This document shows, piece after piece, positions 17,755-30,886 of a DNA stretch of 64,000 bases. A model generated the notes under the pieces. The model made no database searches, was not told where the DNA came from, and saw only the letters and a program-made list of their open reading frames with translations. The position numbers and the translations under genes were made by a program. How positions within the stretch are numbered: the stretch's first letter is position 1; every line of letters begins with the position of its first letter. Origin of the DNA: Clavelina lepadiformis. Taxonomy: Eukaryota; Chordata; Ascidiacea; Aplousobranchia; Clavelinidae. The DNA lies in assembly GCF_947623445.1 (NCBI RefSeq), contig NC_135246.1, positions 12,073,856 through 12,137,855 of the forward strand. The letters are read 5' to 3'.

Positions 17755-20700
17755 CTACCACTTTCCCATTTCATAGCCGGTAGCATAAAGTTCTTTTAGG
17801 GAATGTTCCATAACATGAGCTTGAAGTATTTTATCAACTTCAACGGTGTTTGACGGGTTTGTAGTGACAACAGAGTAGCCACATACTTTGCATACATGTA
17901 CTTTATCAATTAGTTGTATTTTGACACGAGTCTCAATGCAGTTACGAAATACTTCAGGCATGTGCATCTGAAAGCAAAAACAAAGTTTATACTCGTTTAA
18001 CCTTTTTTAACTGCCGTTTGCAAAAAAGGAAAAGCTAACAATAAGTTCTAAAAAGCATTTAGATTTTTTCAACATCTATACCTTCTGCTAGAAAATGCTT
18101 TCTCTATAAAATTACCTTGGATTCTTCAGGTCTCCTTTCTCCAGCAGCTGAACCACCAGGTGTTTGCAACTTAGTCAATATTGTTTTCCTGTTTTCAAAG
18201 TCTCTTAGCATGACATTATCCATAAAAGAAAGTGAATCGCCAGACTTGGCCAACATTCCTTCGACATGAGCAGGAGACGAGTTGCTGTATTTTGAGTCTT
18301 GCGGAAGATTTGATACCCTGGATGAGAAATAAACATTTGTCAAGACATCAAACATGCATCAGAGTTACCTGGTAATCACGGTATAGCACCCAGGAGTATA
18401 AACTGTTCTGGGGACATTATTTTAGCTGGTTTAGTTGTAAATTTTGTCTTATACAGCTTATTATTAAGCTTTATTAATAAAATTAAAAGTTTATCAAGTG
18501 AGCATGTTTGCATATTTCACATGGGTGCAATTCCAAAGGAACCGTGTTAACTCGTACAAAACAAGAGGTTCATCAGCATGCATGTAATCAATAGAGCAAA
18601 TCATCACGTTTTCATTTATTAAGCAAATCACCATGTTGAAAAAGCTAACCTTGAGCTAAGCATGCTTCTGCTAGCAGATGATGTAGTCACACAATTGTTC
18701 GATCTTGAACTATATAACATGCAAATTGTTTATTCAGACATTCCAAGCAGTATAAAACACTCAGGTAAAATACTTAAATATTTAAGCAAAGAGAGAGTAT
18801 AGCAGCAATGTTATCAAAGGGTTACTGAGAAATTTATTATATATTGAATGTAACAAAGCCAAGTTTATTGGAGAAAATTGGTCACACCTTTTATAAAAGA
18901 TTATAATAACATAAACATTTCTACTACCTCATACTCAGCGCTGGATCTGAGGAGCATTTAGATCCCATACTTTTTGATGTCAGGTGGGATATTAGTCCAG
19001 GGTTATTAGTCAAGGGCTTTTCTATGTTCGTTTCCACAGATTTAACGGGAAATGCTGAGCTTTTAACAGTTGAAACAACTCTGTCCTTTTTGGGCTGAAG
19101 AAATTCTCTTTCGGCATTTGTTAGCAGTGGTGATAATGGCTTATTAGCAGAGTGTTGAGAAGACAACCTTTCCACGGCTTTGTGCACCTTTGCTTTCGAG
19201 AGGCGAAGAGAAACTTCATCTGATGTTTCCGTTTTAATTGAAGAGCTGTAGTTCATGTCAACCGAAGATTCAGAATCAGTGCTGATGCTCACAGCATCCA
19301 TGTCAGATTCTGATGCCTTTTCGTGAAGTTTTCGGCGTTTAGAGACAGTTGACATAAATGACGGAATATCTGCGGCTGGCATGTTTGATTCATTGTTTGA
19401 TTTGCATCGTTTGCGTGAGGCTGAAAACTTCACTTTGAACTGCTTGTTCCTCGCAGCTTGTGATATGGAATTATCTATAAAAAAAACTGTTTATGAGAAA
19501 AAAGATAAAAAAATAAAAAAATGACTAGATTCTAAAAGAGATGTCAAATTAAAAACTTTTCAGATGTAAAATTCCCTACCGTCACTCAGTGATTCGTTAT
19601 GCTCTTTAACATGAACTGCAAAACTATGTGGAGGGTCAGATAATTCCTGTTTAACTGTTATATTTGAGGTTGGACTCGTACTGGATGTGGAAAGTCTTGA
19701 AGGTATACGGTTTGTGTTTTCCTGTTTAAAAAGAGACTAAAATTGAGATCATTGATTCCTAAAGACAAAAATTATCTTCAAGACACAAAGACACACCTCC
19801 GTAGATTTAATCGAGGATTGAAGACTTTTAAGGGTTTCCATGGCTGTAGTGGCCCATTCTCCTGACCCATAATATTCTGATGGAAAAATTGCCGAAGTTC
19901 TCAAACCACTCCGTAACAAAGTAGAGTAAGCAGCAGCCTGCAAAACAATAAATGCTATTTAAGAATAATCATTAACAATGAGCTAAATGACTAACTGCCA
20001 TTATAATTAGTAAATTGACAGAAACTAACATTCAGTATCATCCAGGACAATTATTTAAAAAAGAAACATTAACAGATGCTGTACCATAGCATTGACGCTG
20101 CCCAGTAAAGTCGGAGGGGAGTCATCAGAATCACTATTATGCTCATCATCAGCGTGACGGCTTGTATATTCTGGTAATAAATATTTAGTAATTAACTACA
20201 AATTCTAATAGTATAACTTAGTTATGAAACTTACAGTACATTTTTATAACACACAAAACGACACTTTTACTGTTGTATAGTTTTGGATTACCATCATGAA
20301 TATCTCTTTCGCCATCTGAGCCAGAATCTTGATTGTGCACTCTTGGTTCATTTGAAACTGAAATTTAAGAGATTTATTGTTAGTTTTGTAACTACTGACA
20401 ATAATTTAAACCATTGGCACTCAAACAAGCAACATCATTTACTTCTATGATTTCCTTCAGACTTCTTGCCAGCGTTAACAACATTTGTTCCAAGGGTATC
20501 CATTTGAGAAGACTGCACATAACTAGGTGACACAACTGATGACGTTGGACTTGAGGCTGAAAATTACGACAAATCGTGACATTGTCAAAAATGCCATACA
20601 ATTCATACTGGCCTATTTCGCTCGTCTGGCGCATTTTAAAAAATATTTCAAATGAGACTTCTTGTCAGTGGACTTAAAAATTCAAGTAATAGTTGTTATT

Positions 20701-23700
20701 GATGGTAGCAATCACTCCGATCAATTTGCACAGAATGACAAGTTACTTCAATATTGTGCTGAATCATTTTATTTTTCCATGCGAGAATACCGGTATATAA
20801 CTTACCCAATATGCACCAGAAAATGAAAAAATAACAGTCATATTTACCTAGGAGGTACAAGGCAGCCCACAAATAGCAAAGATTAAGAATAGACAGGAAA
20901 CCTACTTGATTTTCTAATGTGCTTTGTAGTAAATTCAGCATCATAGTCATTCTGTTGTTTCATAAGTTCTATTTTTTCTGCATATGTAAAGCCTCGGGCA
21001 GTGTAAGGACGGCGCATGGATGCGACAGAAAATGATGTTCCTCCAAGTGAAGGACTCCAAGACTGTAAACACAAGATATGAAAATAAACAGAAACAAATA
21101 TCGGACATTGCTTTCCTTTAATTCAATACAGAATTCAAGACGTAAAAAGTTGTAGCCAGTGGCAATGTCAGATTTACACTTTCACTAAATCTAATTCAAT
21201 AAGTTGTACAATATTTAAAGTTTTATACATCCCAAACTATGATTAACAAGTAATTAACTGATTGTAATATTGCGGCCGTCCCCAACAACCAAATATCAGG
21301 TTAAAGTTTCCAAGTTTCCAAGTATCAAGTTCAAGCACTGGTAATAAATAAACAGCAAAAAAAACTCAGGTGTTAACCTGAACCCTGGTAAGTGGGTTGG
21401 TCTTTGTTTTAGAGCCACTGTTGATCTGAACCAGACTGGACAAGGCAGGTGAAGAGCCCACCAATGGAAGAACAGGAGTTGGCACGAAAGCTGTCATTGA
21501 TGGGGAGGTAGTAGATGGTGAGGTAGGAGGCAAAAACGGTATCCTGAAAACAATTTAATACGTTTAATTGATACGTCAGCACCTTTTACCACTTCACTAA
21601 CCGAACAGTTCAAATTCAACCCACCTTCCTTTTGAAGCTGTCGATATTAAGTCATCCACAACATTGCGAGAACCTGGCAATTACAACTGGTGTTACTTAA
21701 GCTTACAAGATCCAATAAATATATCACTTGCTATGAAAATCAACATAAGCAAAGAAAGGCACAACTAAAATAGTTTCACTACCTTCTCCATCTCCGGTTG
21801 TTGCATTAGCCTCGTTTCCACTTGGAAATACAGAGTCTGAATTTTAACAAACAAAAAAATATCTTCAAATTAAAAGCTTACAAAAATTTATAATCGCTAT
21901 CATTAAAAGTACCTTGATTGGGTGTGTCTGGTGTCTCATCATCACTCGAATCCGGAGCACCAAGCTGGAAGCGCACAGATTTTACAGGACGATTAACAAA
22001 TGGTTTCATAACTGAAGTCTTTGTCTCTGCACAAAGAATTATCAAAAATAAAGGTAATGTCAATAAACTTCATAAAACATAACCAGTACATAGAAATATA
22101 CTATGCATAGCGAGACGTACAGTATTTAATTTATTGATGATAATAATGACTTCTTCCATTGATTTGCTTTTAAAAGGACATCCTGGAATCATTGTACTAT
22201 GTAACTGATACTAATAAATACAAATACTTGGTTAAGTACTTTTAAAATATTTACCCGGAGAATGCACTTCAGGCACAGCACGTTCCGGTAGCTCACTATC
22301 AATTTCTGAACTGGAGGTGGAATGAGTGGGAGAAGCCTGCACTTTTTCCACAAGTGCTTTCGTTCCTTCATGAAAGATCAACATTAAACCATACTTTAAA
22401 AATATGCTGTTGCAACCAACATTATATAGCACTTTATTATTATTTTTACCGTGAGAAATTGCATTAGTAAACAATGCTTTTGCAAGACTAGGCTTGTTTG
22501 CCCGGAGAGTCACATATTTTACATCAGACTCATCATACTGAGGGACATCATCATGTTGAAGAGAAAACTTTAACTCTGTGTTTGCTGTTTCTATAATTAT
22601 CATAAACTACACTTAAGCTATGTACCATTGCGCTGGAACATTAATTCTATCATAATAGGTACTAGTACACCATAAATAGCAACCATAGACACTGAGCAAG
22701 TACATAATGTTCAGCAAAGTAAGTAAATAAAGGTAACAGTTATTATTATGACATACAGAACTGTCAAAACATAATTTAAAAACCTTCAAGAATCGGATCA
22801 AGAAACTCTGATATGCTATTTTTAGTCAGGTCAGGAGTTTTTGCAACCACATTGGTCCCATCAACAAACTTCACATTTGCTTGGGAGCAATCATCGTTGA
22901 AGGTCAGCTGACTGATTTGTTTCTGGAACTCCTCTGCTATTGCAGTGATAATGCATACCATTGGATTGGGTGGTGATTCAGCATTCTCTGCATTGAGCAA
23001 ATGGATTTACTTGGCTAATATCAATAACCTTATGCACGTTTGAACACATACAGAAAAGCAAGAAAGGTTTGCAGGGTGAAGTGTATGATCATACAAAAAT
23101 ACACCTTCTATATCACATTTAATATCACTAATCTCTAAAATAAGTGTATACAATTACCTGCACTCGGAGATTGATGCTCAAATTTTTCGGAAGTTTGTTT
23201 ATAAGATGGTGAGTGTGACTGTCCCTTGGACGGTGCTGCAATGCAGGATACAATACACATAAATTAGGTTGTCATTTGTGCAGTTGTGTTAAACACAGCA
23301 GATATGCAACTATGATTCCATGAAGAAAACAATTTTCATAAGATATATACCATATATGTACGATTGTACATGTCTATTAATCAACACATGCATACCGAGT
23401 TGCAGGTTCTGAACATTAGACGTTACAGCGGAACCATCTTCAAAAGTGGCAGAACTTCCTGTAGATAATGCTCCCGGTGGAATGACAAAAGTGGGCGTAG
23501 AACCCATGTCGGTCTAACCAAATATTGTGCCATGTTAAAACATACAGAGACACTCGTCAAAGTAGTACTCAACAGTTTTTAAAAGCAACATACTGGAGTC
23601 TTTTCATGCTCAACAAGTTTTTTTGCAATATGCCATGGCAAGGGCACCGGTGGAACTTCCATTGCCTTGTCAATATTACGAAAAATGTCTTTGTCTTGAA

Positions 23701-24613
23701 TCAATATTTTACTAGTGGGCCTGTATGTATAAATGAATAATTGCCTCACAAAAGAGTGTGTTTGGTTAAATGCAAAAAAGCTAACACATCTAATAAACCC
23801 GTTACATTGATGGTTCCGTTCCAAGAGAAGTTACAACACTGCACACAGCTGTTTTGTACTGCTGCGACAAATATTTATAGCTTCCCAAATAGTTTGCATT
23901 TAAAGAATAGGTTTTATACTAAACAGACGATTCAAGTAACACCCAGGAACCTGTGTATAGCTTTGAGATGCAACAGGGCTTGAACGATAGTGACAAAGTT
24001 TGAGCGACATATCATGCAGCAATAGGCTTCAAATCGACGATGCTTTCTTGTTATTACACATCTAGGATCCGATGCAGTCACTATTTAAAAAATTATATTT
24101 CAAGCTTTCAATAAACTAATATGACATATTTTTGACACTTTGTTCACCCATGTCGCTGCCATCAAATAATCCTGTTTAGATCAACTGCTTTACATGTTTA
24201 ACAAGGTCATAAAAAATATTTTATACCATTTTCTTGAATTCTGGATTTCTTCATAATGCACTCCACACACCCTTTTTCATGAGAAATATACCAGTAGTAA
24301 TGCATTGAATTTCTAAAAATACATACCATACATACTATTTAAAAATCAATGCGTTATTTTCCACCAATACCCGATTTACTGTCAAAATATATACATGCTA
24401 AATATTCACATTGGACAATAACGTGAAGTAGGATAAACACTTAAGTATATATCCTACTAACAATAGAGTCTGGTCTGTCACTTCTTTATTGGAGATGATG
24501 CAGTCTGGACCAAGTGGCTGTTGTCTAGTTGCCTGCACCATCTCAGGTAGCATCATGTTGCTTATGTAATTACTGTGCTCCTTTGCAGTCATATTCTTCT
24601 CATGGAGATTCAT
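17755..24613 (-). CDS. Unrecognised 1013-aa Ser/Thr-rich protein with C-terminal zinc-finger-like motif, 21 coding exons
   Basis: I do not recognise the family. Coding exons, 5' to 3': 24613-24462, 23720-23594, 23513-23396, 23235-23158, 22987-22784, 22590-22450, 22365-22255, 22026-21913, 21836-21783, 21673-21625, 21543-21378, 21062-20906, 20556-20443, 20357-20292, 20170-20085, 19937-19797, 19721-19580, 19474-18928, 18709-18650, 18317-18116, 17967-17755. They sum to 3042 nt with matching phases. The N-terminus has an ordered-looking stretch (MLPEMVQATRQQPLGPDCII, later MEVPPVPLPWHIAKKLVEHE). The middle is Ser/Pro/acid-rich (APDSSDDETPDTP) with a basic segment RRPYTARGFTYAEKIELMKQ. The large exon has nuclear-localisation-like KRRK and many Ser-acid clusters. 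The last exon has C-x2-C-x21-H-x3-H (VCKVCGY ... HVMEH). No signal peptide or membrane segment is seen. A nuclear regulator or scaffold is likely, but that is inference. Confidence 0.75.
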
Positions 24614-25297
24614 TACTTCAATAAAAAGAATTCAGTCAGCACATTAAATAATTGACACAATTTAGCATATACCAAGATTGTCTTGTGCATATTGTACAAG
24701 CATACCTAAATGATGTACATTGTAATGTATGACGCTATGTATATGGACCAGTAAGTTTAAAATCATTTATTTCAGGGAGAAGGGTGAAGGTCAAACATGA
24801 AGTGACAAAAAGCGAATGAGACTGGTAACTCGGGGTTATCCAATTGTGTCGATTTCATGTTGACAGAACGTTGTGGCGACATCTCATGTGGTTGAAGGGT
24901 ACGAAAATTCCACATACCCTATTGTTCGACTGTCCGACCGCGCAACTTTGTTTAGGAATAATTAGAAGAAACCAAACCGATAGAGAGCCGGAGGCAAGTG
25001 AGTGAACACGTCACAGAGAATTCGCGGTAACCGCATCTTAGATATTTATTAACACGCGCGCACACACGTGCTCTTACGTTGCAAAATAGCGATAGCTCTC
25101 TGACGTCATTCTCTCCTAGCGCTCTTCTCTCGAGCGTGGTGTAAAAAGCAAGCTGCCGTGACGGCCCGACATGGTTTAAGCTTATAGTTGGTTGAATTAT
25201 GAGATCACATTTTGAGTAAGTTTTGATTATTTCCATATTTTGCAGCATAACAACATGAATTTATCAAGAACAGATAAAGACATAAAAAAGTACTCAC

Positions 25298-25400
25298 CAG
25301 ATATCATCAGTTCTTTTGTAATTTTCCCTCGTTATAAATCTACAAGTTGTAAAACTGCCAGAGAACAATCGACGACCTGCTGTTTGTGAGCTCACTACTG
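25298..25400 (-). other. Probable non-coding first exon of the 17.8-24.6 kb gene
   Basis: On the minus strand a strong donor (CTG|GTGAGTAC) lies at 25297-25296. The matching acceptor (ATTGAAG) ends at 24616, two bases upstream of the ATG at 24613. This fits a 5' UTR exon spliced just before the start codon. Its upstream limit and the promoter cannot be fixed from sequence; the right boundary given is approximate. Confidence 0.5.
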
Positions 25401-27752
25401 AAGACTGACGTCACTAGGAAAGAGGATTGTAATGGTTCGATCACGTGATGATGTCATCGCTGCGCGACTCGAGTGCGTGTGAAGAAAAATCAAAGGCTGT
25501 GTGGATTTCTTGACTTTTTTCGGTGATGCGCACTCATACAACATTAAACGTTAAATCAGCTTAAGCTCTATTACGTAAGAATGACGTTATTGGGCAAAAT
25601 AACATTGTAAACTATAGGTATAGTTGATGAAATAAGGGTTGGTTATTTGTCAAACGAAAACAAAATGTTGTCAAGACCTATCGTTAAAAACAACGGTGTA
25701 TGCTACATGGAGTTTGAAAAATGGGTTTGTTTAAAATGATTTTGTTAAACTAAAGAGTGCAAAAGACTTTGTGTGAAGGTTACGTCAAGCTTTTACAATT
25801 CAGACACTCATTTGGACAAGGTTACTACTGTATTGCAAGTTGCAACTAACCATTATTCCAAGAAACCATATATTGAAAAAATCAGGTTGCAATACTTCTT
25901 TTATAAACTGGTAGTTTACTGTATGTTTTACCACGATAAGAAATATCGCACTTAAAAGTGTTGCTATATGTTCTCGTCTTTGTAAAATGTTCATCAATAG
26001 GGTTACGATGAAAAATTTAACAAGCAAGATTAGCTTTCACTGAATGTACACTGCGCAAAAGTCTTTTGCATCTATCGGCGATACCTTTATGGTAAAGTGT
26101 GCAAGTTTAGTAAGTGCATATGTTCTCAGTGTATGTAGGAAAATGTCACAATGTGACGTCATGTCCACTGTAAATGAGATGTGGTGCGCAAAAGCACATA
26201 ACGCCGCGCACACGATTCGCTGGGTCGTGCACTTATGACGTGAAAAGCCCGCATTACATGCCGAAAAAAAGCGCCAAGGCGGTTAAATAGTAAATAAAAA
26301 GCACCCATTTAATAGTAAGCAAACGAAAAAGCGACATCCTTCAAATGGTTTTTATTGTAAGTGGCGCCGTATTTGATAAATTATATTAGCCGGTTGACAA
26401 AACTTCTGTAAACATTTTAAGAGTAGCCTATGGTATGGTATGATTATGCTTATCCTCGGACTGAGGATAGTCTTTGCACGACTTAAATCCGGTGACGATT
26501 CCTCATCGCTCGTGCCACGGTTACCGAGCTAGCCTTTGTGCAAGCTTCAATTGCCATACGCTTTTTATTATTATTGTTTTTACCGTATTGCCAGAACTTA
26601 GAACTATCTACCGGGTACACTGAACAGGAAGGAGTGAGTGTCGTAAATGCTTTGACCAGGAACATTACACGGTATCGCGCCACTGAGTATCGAACGCGGA
26701 ACCTGAGTCGCTTGTATTGCGAGGTCAACGCTCTATATCGGATGGTGGTCGGTCAATTCAATCCAAGGACGAGTAAACGCAAGACGATTCAACTCACAGA
26801 TGTTGGTTGGGTCGTCCTGGGTTGAATTGACCTGGAACCATACCGTACGTATGGTGGTGTTCTTCAACTTTGCAAATATATGCATAGCCTATCATAAATG
26901 TCCATTTGTGTAACTGAAAAGCATTCAGATTGATCGAGACTAGAGAAGATTGTAACAGCGCGCTCTTGTAATTAACCTCCGTCAGTTACGTTTTACTTTT
27001 GCTTAACATTCGATGTGTTGTTGCGGCCCAGTCTTCCAGACAATCCACCACAAAATGAGTGGTAATTGGGGAACATAACAAAATATGGAGCAATAAGCAC
27101 ATGTTAAGAGCATGAGATCGATAACACTACAGTAGATAATTTTCGCAAGGCCCCACAATTATCTTCAGGCCCTGACCCATATTGCGATCATACATGGCCC
27201 TGAACATACAGTAGGATACACACTTACCAAGAGAACGAAGTTCTCATTTGGGGAAAACTTAGCACATTTCAATTGACACATCAGGCGCAAAATAGTTAAT
27301 GGCCGCTACCAGCCTTATAACGTCTGCGAACTTTGGTAAATCAATCAAATCTACATTGCACCACTTTTGCCGCGTCTTGCGTCATAAACTGAAGAAACAT
27401 GTGCGACAAAACTACCTCAACAGCCTGTCAATATACGCTATCTCTCAAAATATTTCAAATGAAATGTAGGCAAATATTTTCATTTATATCTATAACACTG
27501 GCAAAGCGAATACAAACAAAAATACACTTCAAACTCTATATATAGGCTACATCACCTACATTTGTCATTTAAACTTTCTTTTTTTTGTAAAAACAACTAT
27601 TTTAAGCGTTTCACTGCGGACAAGTTATAATTCAGCTGCGCTTTTTATAGTATTGTTAACAGTAAGTCAACCATGTCTCTAAAACAACTTTAATATGGAA
27701 CTTTTTACACTAGTTTAAGATAAAGTTTGGGACCGCATCTTTATTTTCAGTT
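25401..27752. other. Intergenic with SINE-like copy
   Basis: The spacer upstream of the unrecognised gene and downstream of the small membrane-protein gene. Apart from the repeat at 26430-26860, I see no exon with family similarity; small open frames here are unconvincing. Confidence 0.5.
26430..26860. repeat. tRNA-related SINE-like repeat, copy 2
   Basis: The left end is TATGGTATGGTATGATTATG and the right end CCTGGAACCATACC, so the ends carry inverted TATGGT words. Internal blocks shared with 7540-7850: AGTCTTTGCA, a tRNA-like GGTTACCGAGCTAGCC, ATTGCCAGAACTTAGAACT, and TATCGAACGCGG followed by GTCAACGCT. The final part shares GTTGGGTCGTCCTGG with the repeat at 16240. It may be a composite of two repeat families. 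Confidence 0.55.
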
Positions 27753-29888
27753 TTAAAACAAAATATCATCTTGTTGAGTGGAAAAGGGTTTGTGACCAGT
27801 TTCTATACCCCGTGGATGATGTGTTTGCTTACTTCTTGCTGTTTGGACCATTTCGTCATCATTAGCTCCCGGAGAGCAAACAATTATTCCATCTCCGGTG
27901 ACATGGGTAGACGTGGCTCGAAATCCGACTGGTTCTTCGTTTTCCGCCATCGACGAACGTGCTTTCTTCTTATTCTTACCGCTAGGTGGAAAAAACGGTT
28001 TGTGTTTCGACTTCTTATGCTGATTTGGTGCTGATTTCGTTTCGGAAGTGTCGTTTTCTTTCTTTTCAGATGTTGTTTCGGTTTGCAAGTTTTCATTCGT
28101 TATAAATGCCGGATTCTGGTAAAAATAATGTTAACGAATGTATGTGAATAAAGCAAAATTAATTAATTAAATCAAGAATAACTTATACATTGGCCTACCT
28201 ATGACAAGTAAATTTCTGGGCAGTAATGTTATCGTATTGTCGCGAAAATGATGCAGTTTAAAGTAGGATACCGGTGACAATAATTGAAAGATTACAATGA
28301 TGCAAAAGTTTATGTTTGAGGAGGTCTAGGTTATACTCTACCGTGGCAGATGTCATAAACATGTTGTTTGATTTGTCGTTTCCATACCAAGATGCATCGC
28401 CCGTTTCCAGCTTTGATACTTCCTCTGTCTGATTATTATTTTTTCTGCAGCAACGCAGAATCTGCTCCACGCGAAAGTACAAGCCGATGAATATTCCGGC
28501 AATAGCAACAATCACTGACAGTGATAACGTAACTCCCAGAATTACGACCGAATTGTTTTTTCCTTCTCCATCTACCATTGTAACTTTGCTTAACATCAAA
28601 CATTAAAAACAAAACTAATTACTCAAAAAACAACTAATTAACTCATTTTTAAGCAGCAATAACACTGACTGTATGCAACCATTGCAGAGTTGCCAGAAAA
28701 AGTAGCGCTTTAAACCAAAAATGCTGTGGTCCTGACAAATTCAAACCTACGCAAGAGCCGACATATTAAATTTGGAAAGAGCTACATAACAACACTTGTT
28801 AATTTATGTAATTAATTAGTTAGTTTATCTTAGTTAATTTATGTAGTATCTATGCTACTACGTTTAGCCTACACCTTCACCAGAATATTTGTTATCAAGC
28901 TATTATCTTCTACTGCCCTTTATTAAAAAACTTGTGGATAGAAGCTAATGTTTCTTTATACTTTTGAGTCACGAAACTGTTCAATCTGCGAATGAATTGT
29001 AAAAATACCAGAGGCAGTAGTGAGTAGTGACTACATATTCCGCTGTAACTATGCCACGCAGGCCTTTGTTAAGAATGGGCCGTTTTTCGTAAGGTGACTT
29101 GGAGAAAGGATCTGTAAAAGGGTGGCTTGAGTTATTTGAATAGAAATTTGAAGATGAATTTATTTTAGGTTTAGATCATCATCTTAATATGTAAATTCGA
29201 ATAAGGTTTAATAAGGAAGAAGGCATAAAAGCCCATAAAAAAGCTTCCAACGCACAACTTCAAACAAAATAGTGACATTCAACGCCTAAGTCTACAAAAG
29301 AAACTACCGTACAGTACAGATATGAAACTACGTAAGGATACGCAAAACTATCATAAAAAGCTTGATCGAACGCGTCTTCATTAAGGATTAAAACTGATAG
29401 TCTGTAAGCCTGCAACGATATGATCGACGTAATTGACTTTCATTCTGTCATAATTGTAACTTATCATCGTGGTAAATTGCATTGGCTGTCATTTAATTTT
29501 GAATCGGTATGGGATAATCATAGAAACGCGACAATTTGTTGTAATATTAAATTGCGGAAATCAGAAACATACTATGGTTGCCCAATTTCTATAAACTAGC
29601 AACTCAAGTTTGTAGAGCTGAAATTTCGATTATTTTAGTTGTTTCGTGGTTTACGTCACGGAGAAATTATAACGCCCTGTCTTGTACATCCGACTAATAA
29701 TGCGTATAGCGTAGCCAGCTGAACACGCATTTCTTGAAAACCGATTTAGATAATAAAAACGTCTTACCTTCGCTAGCATTGGTCGGTGTGTCTTCTTCTG
29801 CATTTCGCGAAACATCATCATTAAACACCTGGCAGGTTGCTTTGATACATAAAACAAACAGAACAACAAAACACAAATACTGCTTCAT
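27753..29888 (-). CDS. Small single-pass type I membrane protein, 3 exons, 241 aa, unrecognised
   Basis: Exons 29888-29768, 28583-28342, 28115-27753 (726 nt, phases match). Residues 1-19 are a signal peptide (MKQYLCFVVLFVLCIKATC). The mature ectodomain is only about 33 residues, acidic, with two N-glycosylation sequons (N37-A-S and N50-N-S). Residues 53-77 are one hydrophobic membrane segment (VVILGVTLSLSVIVAIAGIF onward). It is followed by R-V-E-Q-I-L-R-C-C, whose paired cysteines (85-86) are candidate palmitoylation sites. The cytoplasmic tail of about 155 residues is polar and Lys/Ser/Thr-rich, with NPAF, a Tyr in WYGND, and a basic cluster GKNKKKAR. I know no named family for this; it may be an adaptor or lineage-specific surface protein. 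The middle exon's acceptor (GCAAAG) was chosen because it is the only one that preserves the frame. Confidence 0.72.
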
Positions 29889-30886
29889 TCTTTACATTAA
29901 AACGAACACTGCATCCCAGGAATCAGTCCGCTCTTTACTGTAAAGTTCTTTGCACGTATATACTGTACTCGTTATACCAGCTGCGCTATTACCTTCGCAA
30001 TTTTACCATAGCTATGTTGATAATAAGCAAACGATTGAGCCAGCAAAGATCCTGTACGCAACGATATAAGCCAGATAAACGCTCCTGACAATGCCCTGCG
30101 GCATGTTATCTTGTTATACGAGAAATTTATGGCATTCCCATGTAGACAGGTGGCGTAAGACGATGCTTTCAATTCAAAGAGAAATACATGAATATCTGTC
30201 ACGGCATCAAGCGTTATAACAACGTTGTAGTTCTGAAATCAGTGTAAGCTTTAACGATAATAATTCAAGTTTATTTCATAAACTTGCGTGCAAATAAAAG
30301 TCAGAAAAACATTACTTTTCTTGCTACAAAATTTGAAATTTTGCGTAAAGCACAACATAAAGTTAAAGCTTCAATCCATGAACATCACTGTTTGAGACTT
30401 GCACTTTCATTAGCTCATTTTAAAATTCAACAATTGGAAAACATTCAAGTCTTATATTAAGAATGTCAATACGCATACAAGTCTCAGCAAAGTACAAGTG
30501 TTTTTGTAATAATATGCATTTTTATTTGAAAAACCATCTTTACTTGGTAATGTTTTACCTAGAAAGCTTATGATATAAATTCAAATACAGAGTTTACAGA
30601 AGTTCAGAGTTACATATATGTATAAAGTCCAGCATATTTGCATGGAGATCGAATGTTATACAAATAAACAAGTTAAACATTTACCATTCGTAGCTGAATT
30701 ACACCAGCACTAAATATGGAGACACAATATAATTACTGATGAAACTTAAATCCTTTGGAATTACTTTTTAACACGCAGACATTTATGCTTAATTTCTTAC
30801 ATTTGTAAGATATGAACCTAAAACATATAACACTGGTACCACCGAGGTAAGGTCAAACATCTGGAAAAACACATCTTTGGCATATT
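29889..30886. other. Intergenic, about 1 kb
   Basis: Spacer between two minus-strand genes. The left part should contain the promoter of the small membrane-protein gene and the right part the 3' UTR of the coiled-coil gene. No further gene is seen. The word GTACCACCGAGGTAAGGTCAAA near 30836 recurs near 7099 with one or two changes, a minor dispersed repeat. Confidence 0.45.

Noticed and set aside
26538..26825. 95-codon open frame
   Set aside because: It lies entirely inside the dispersed SINE-like repeat and shares its sequence with non-coding copies.
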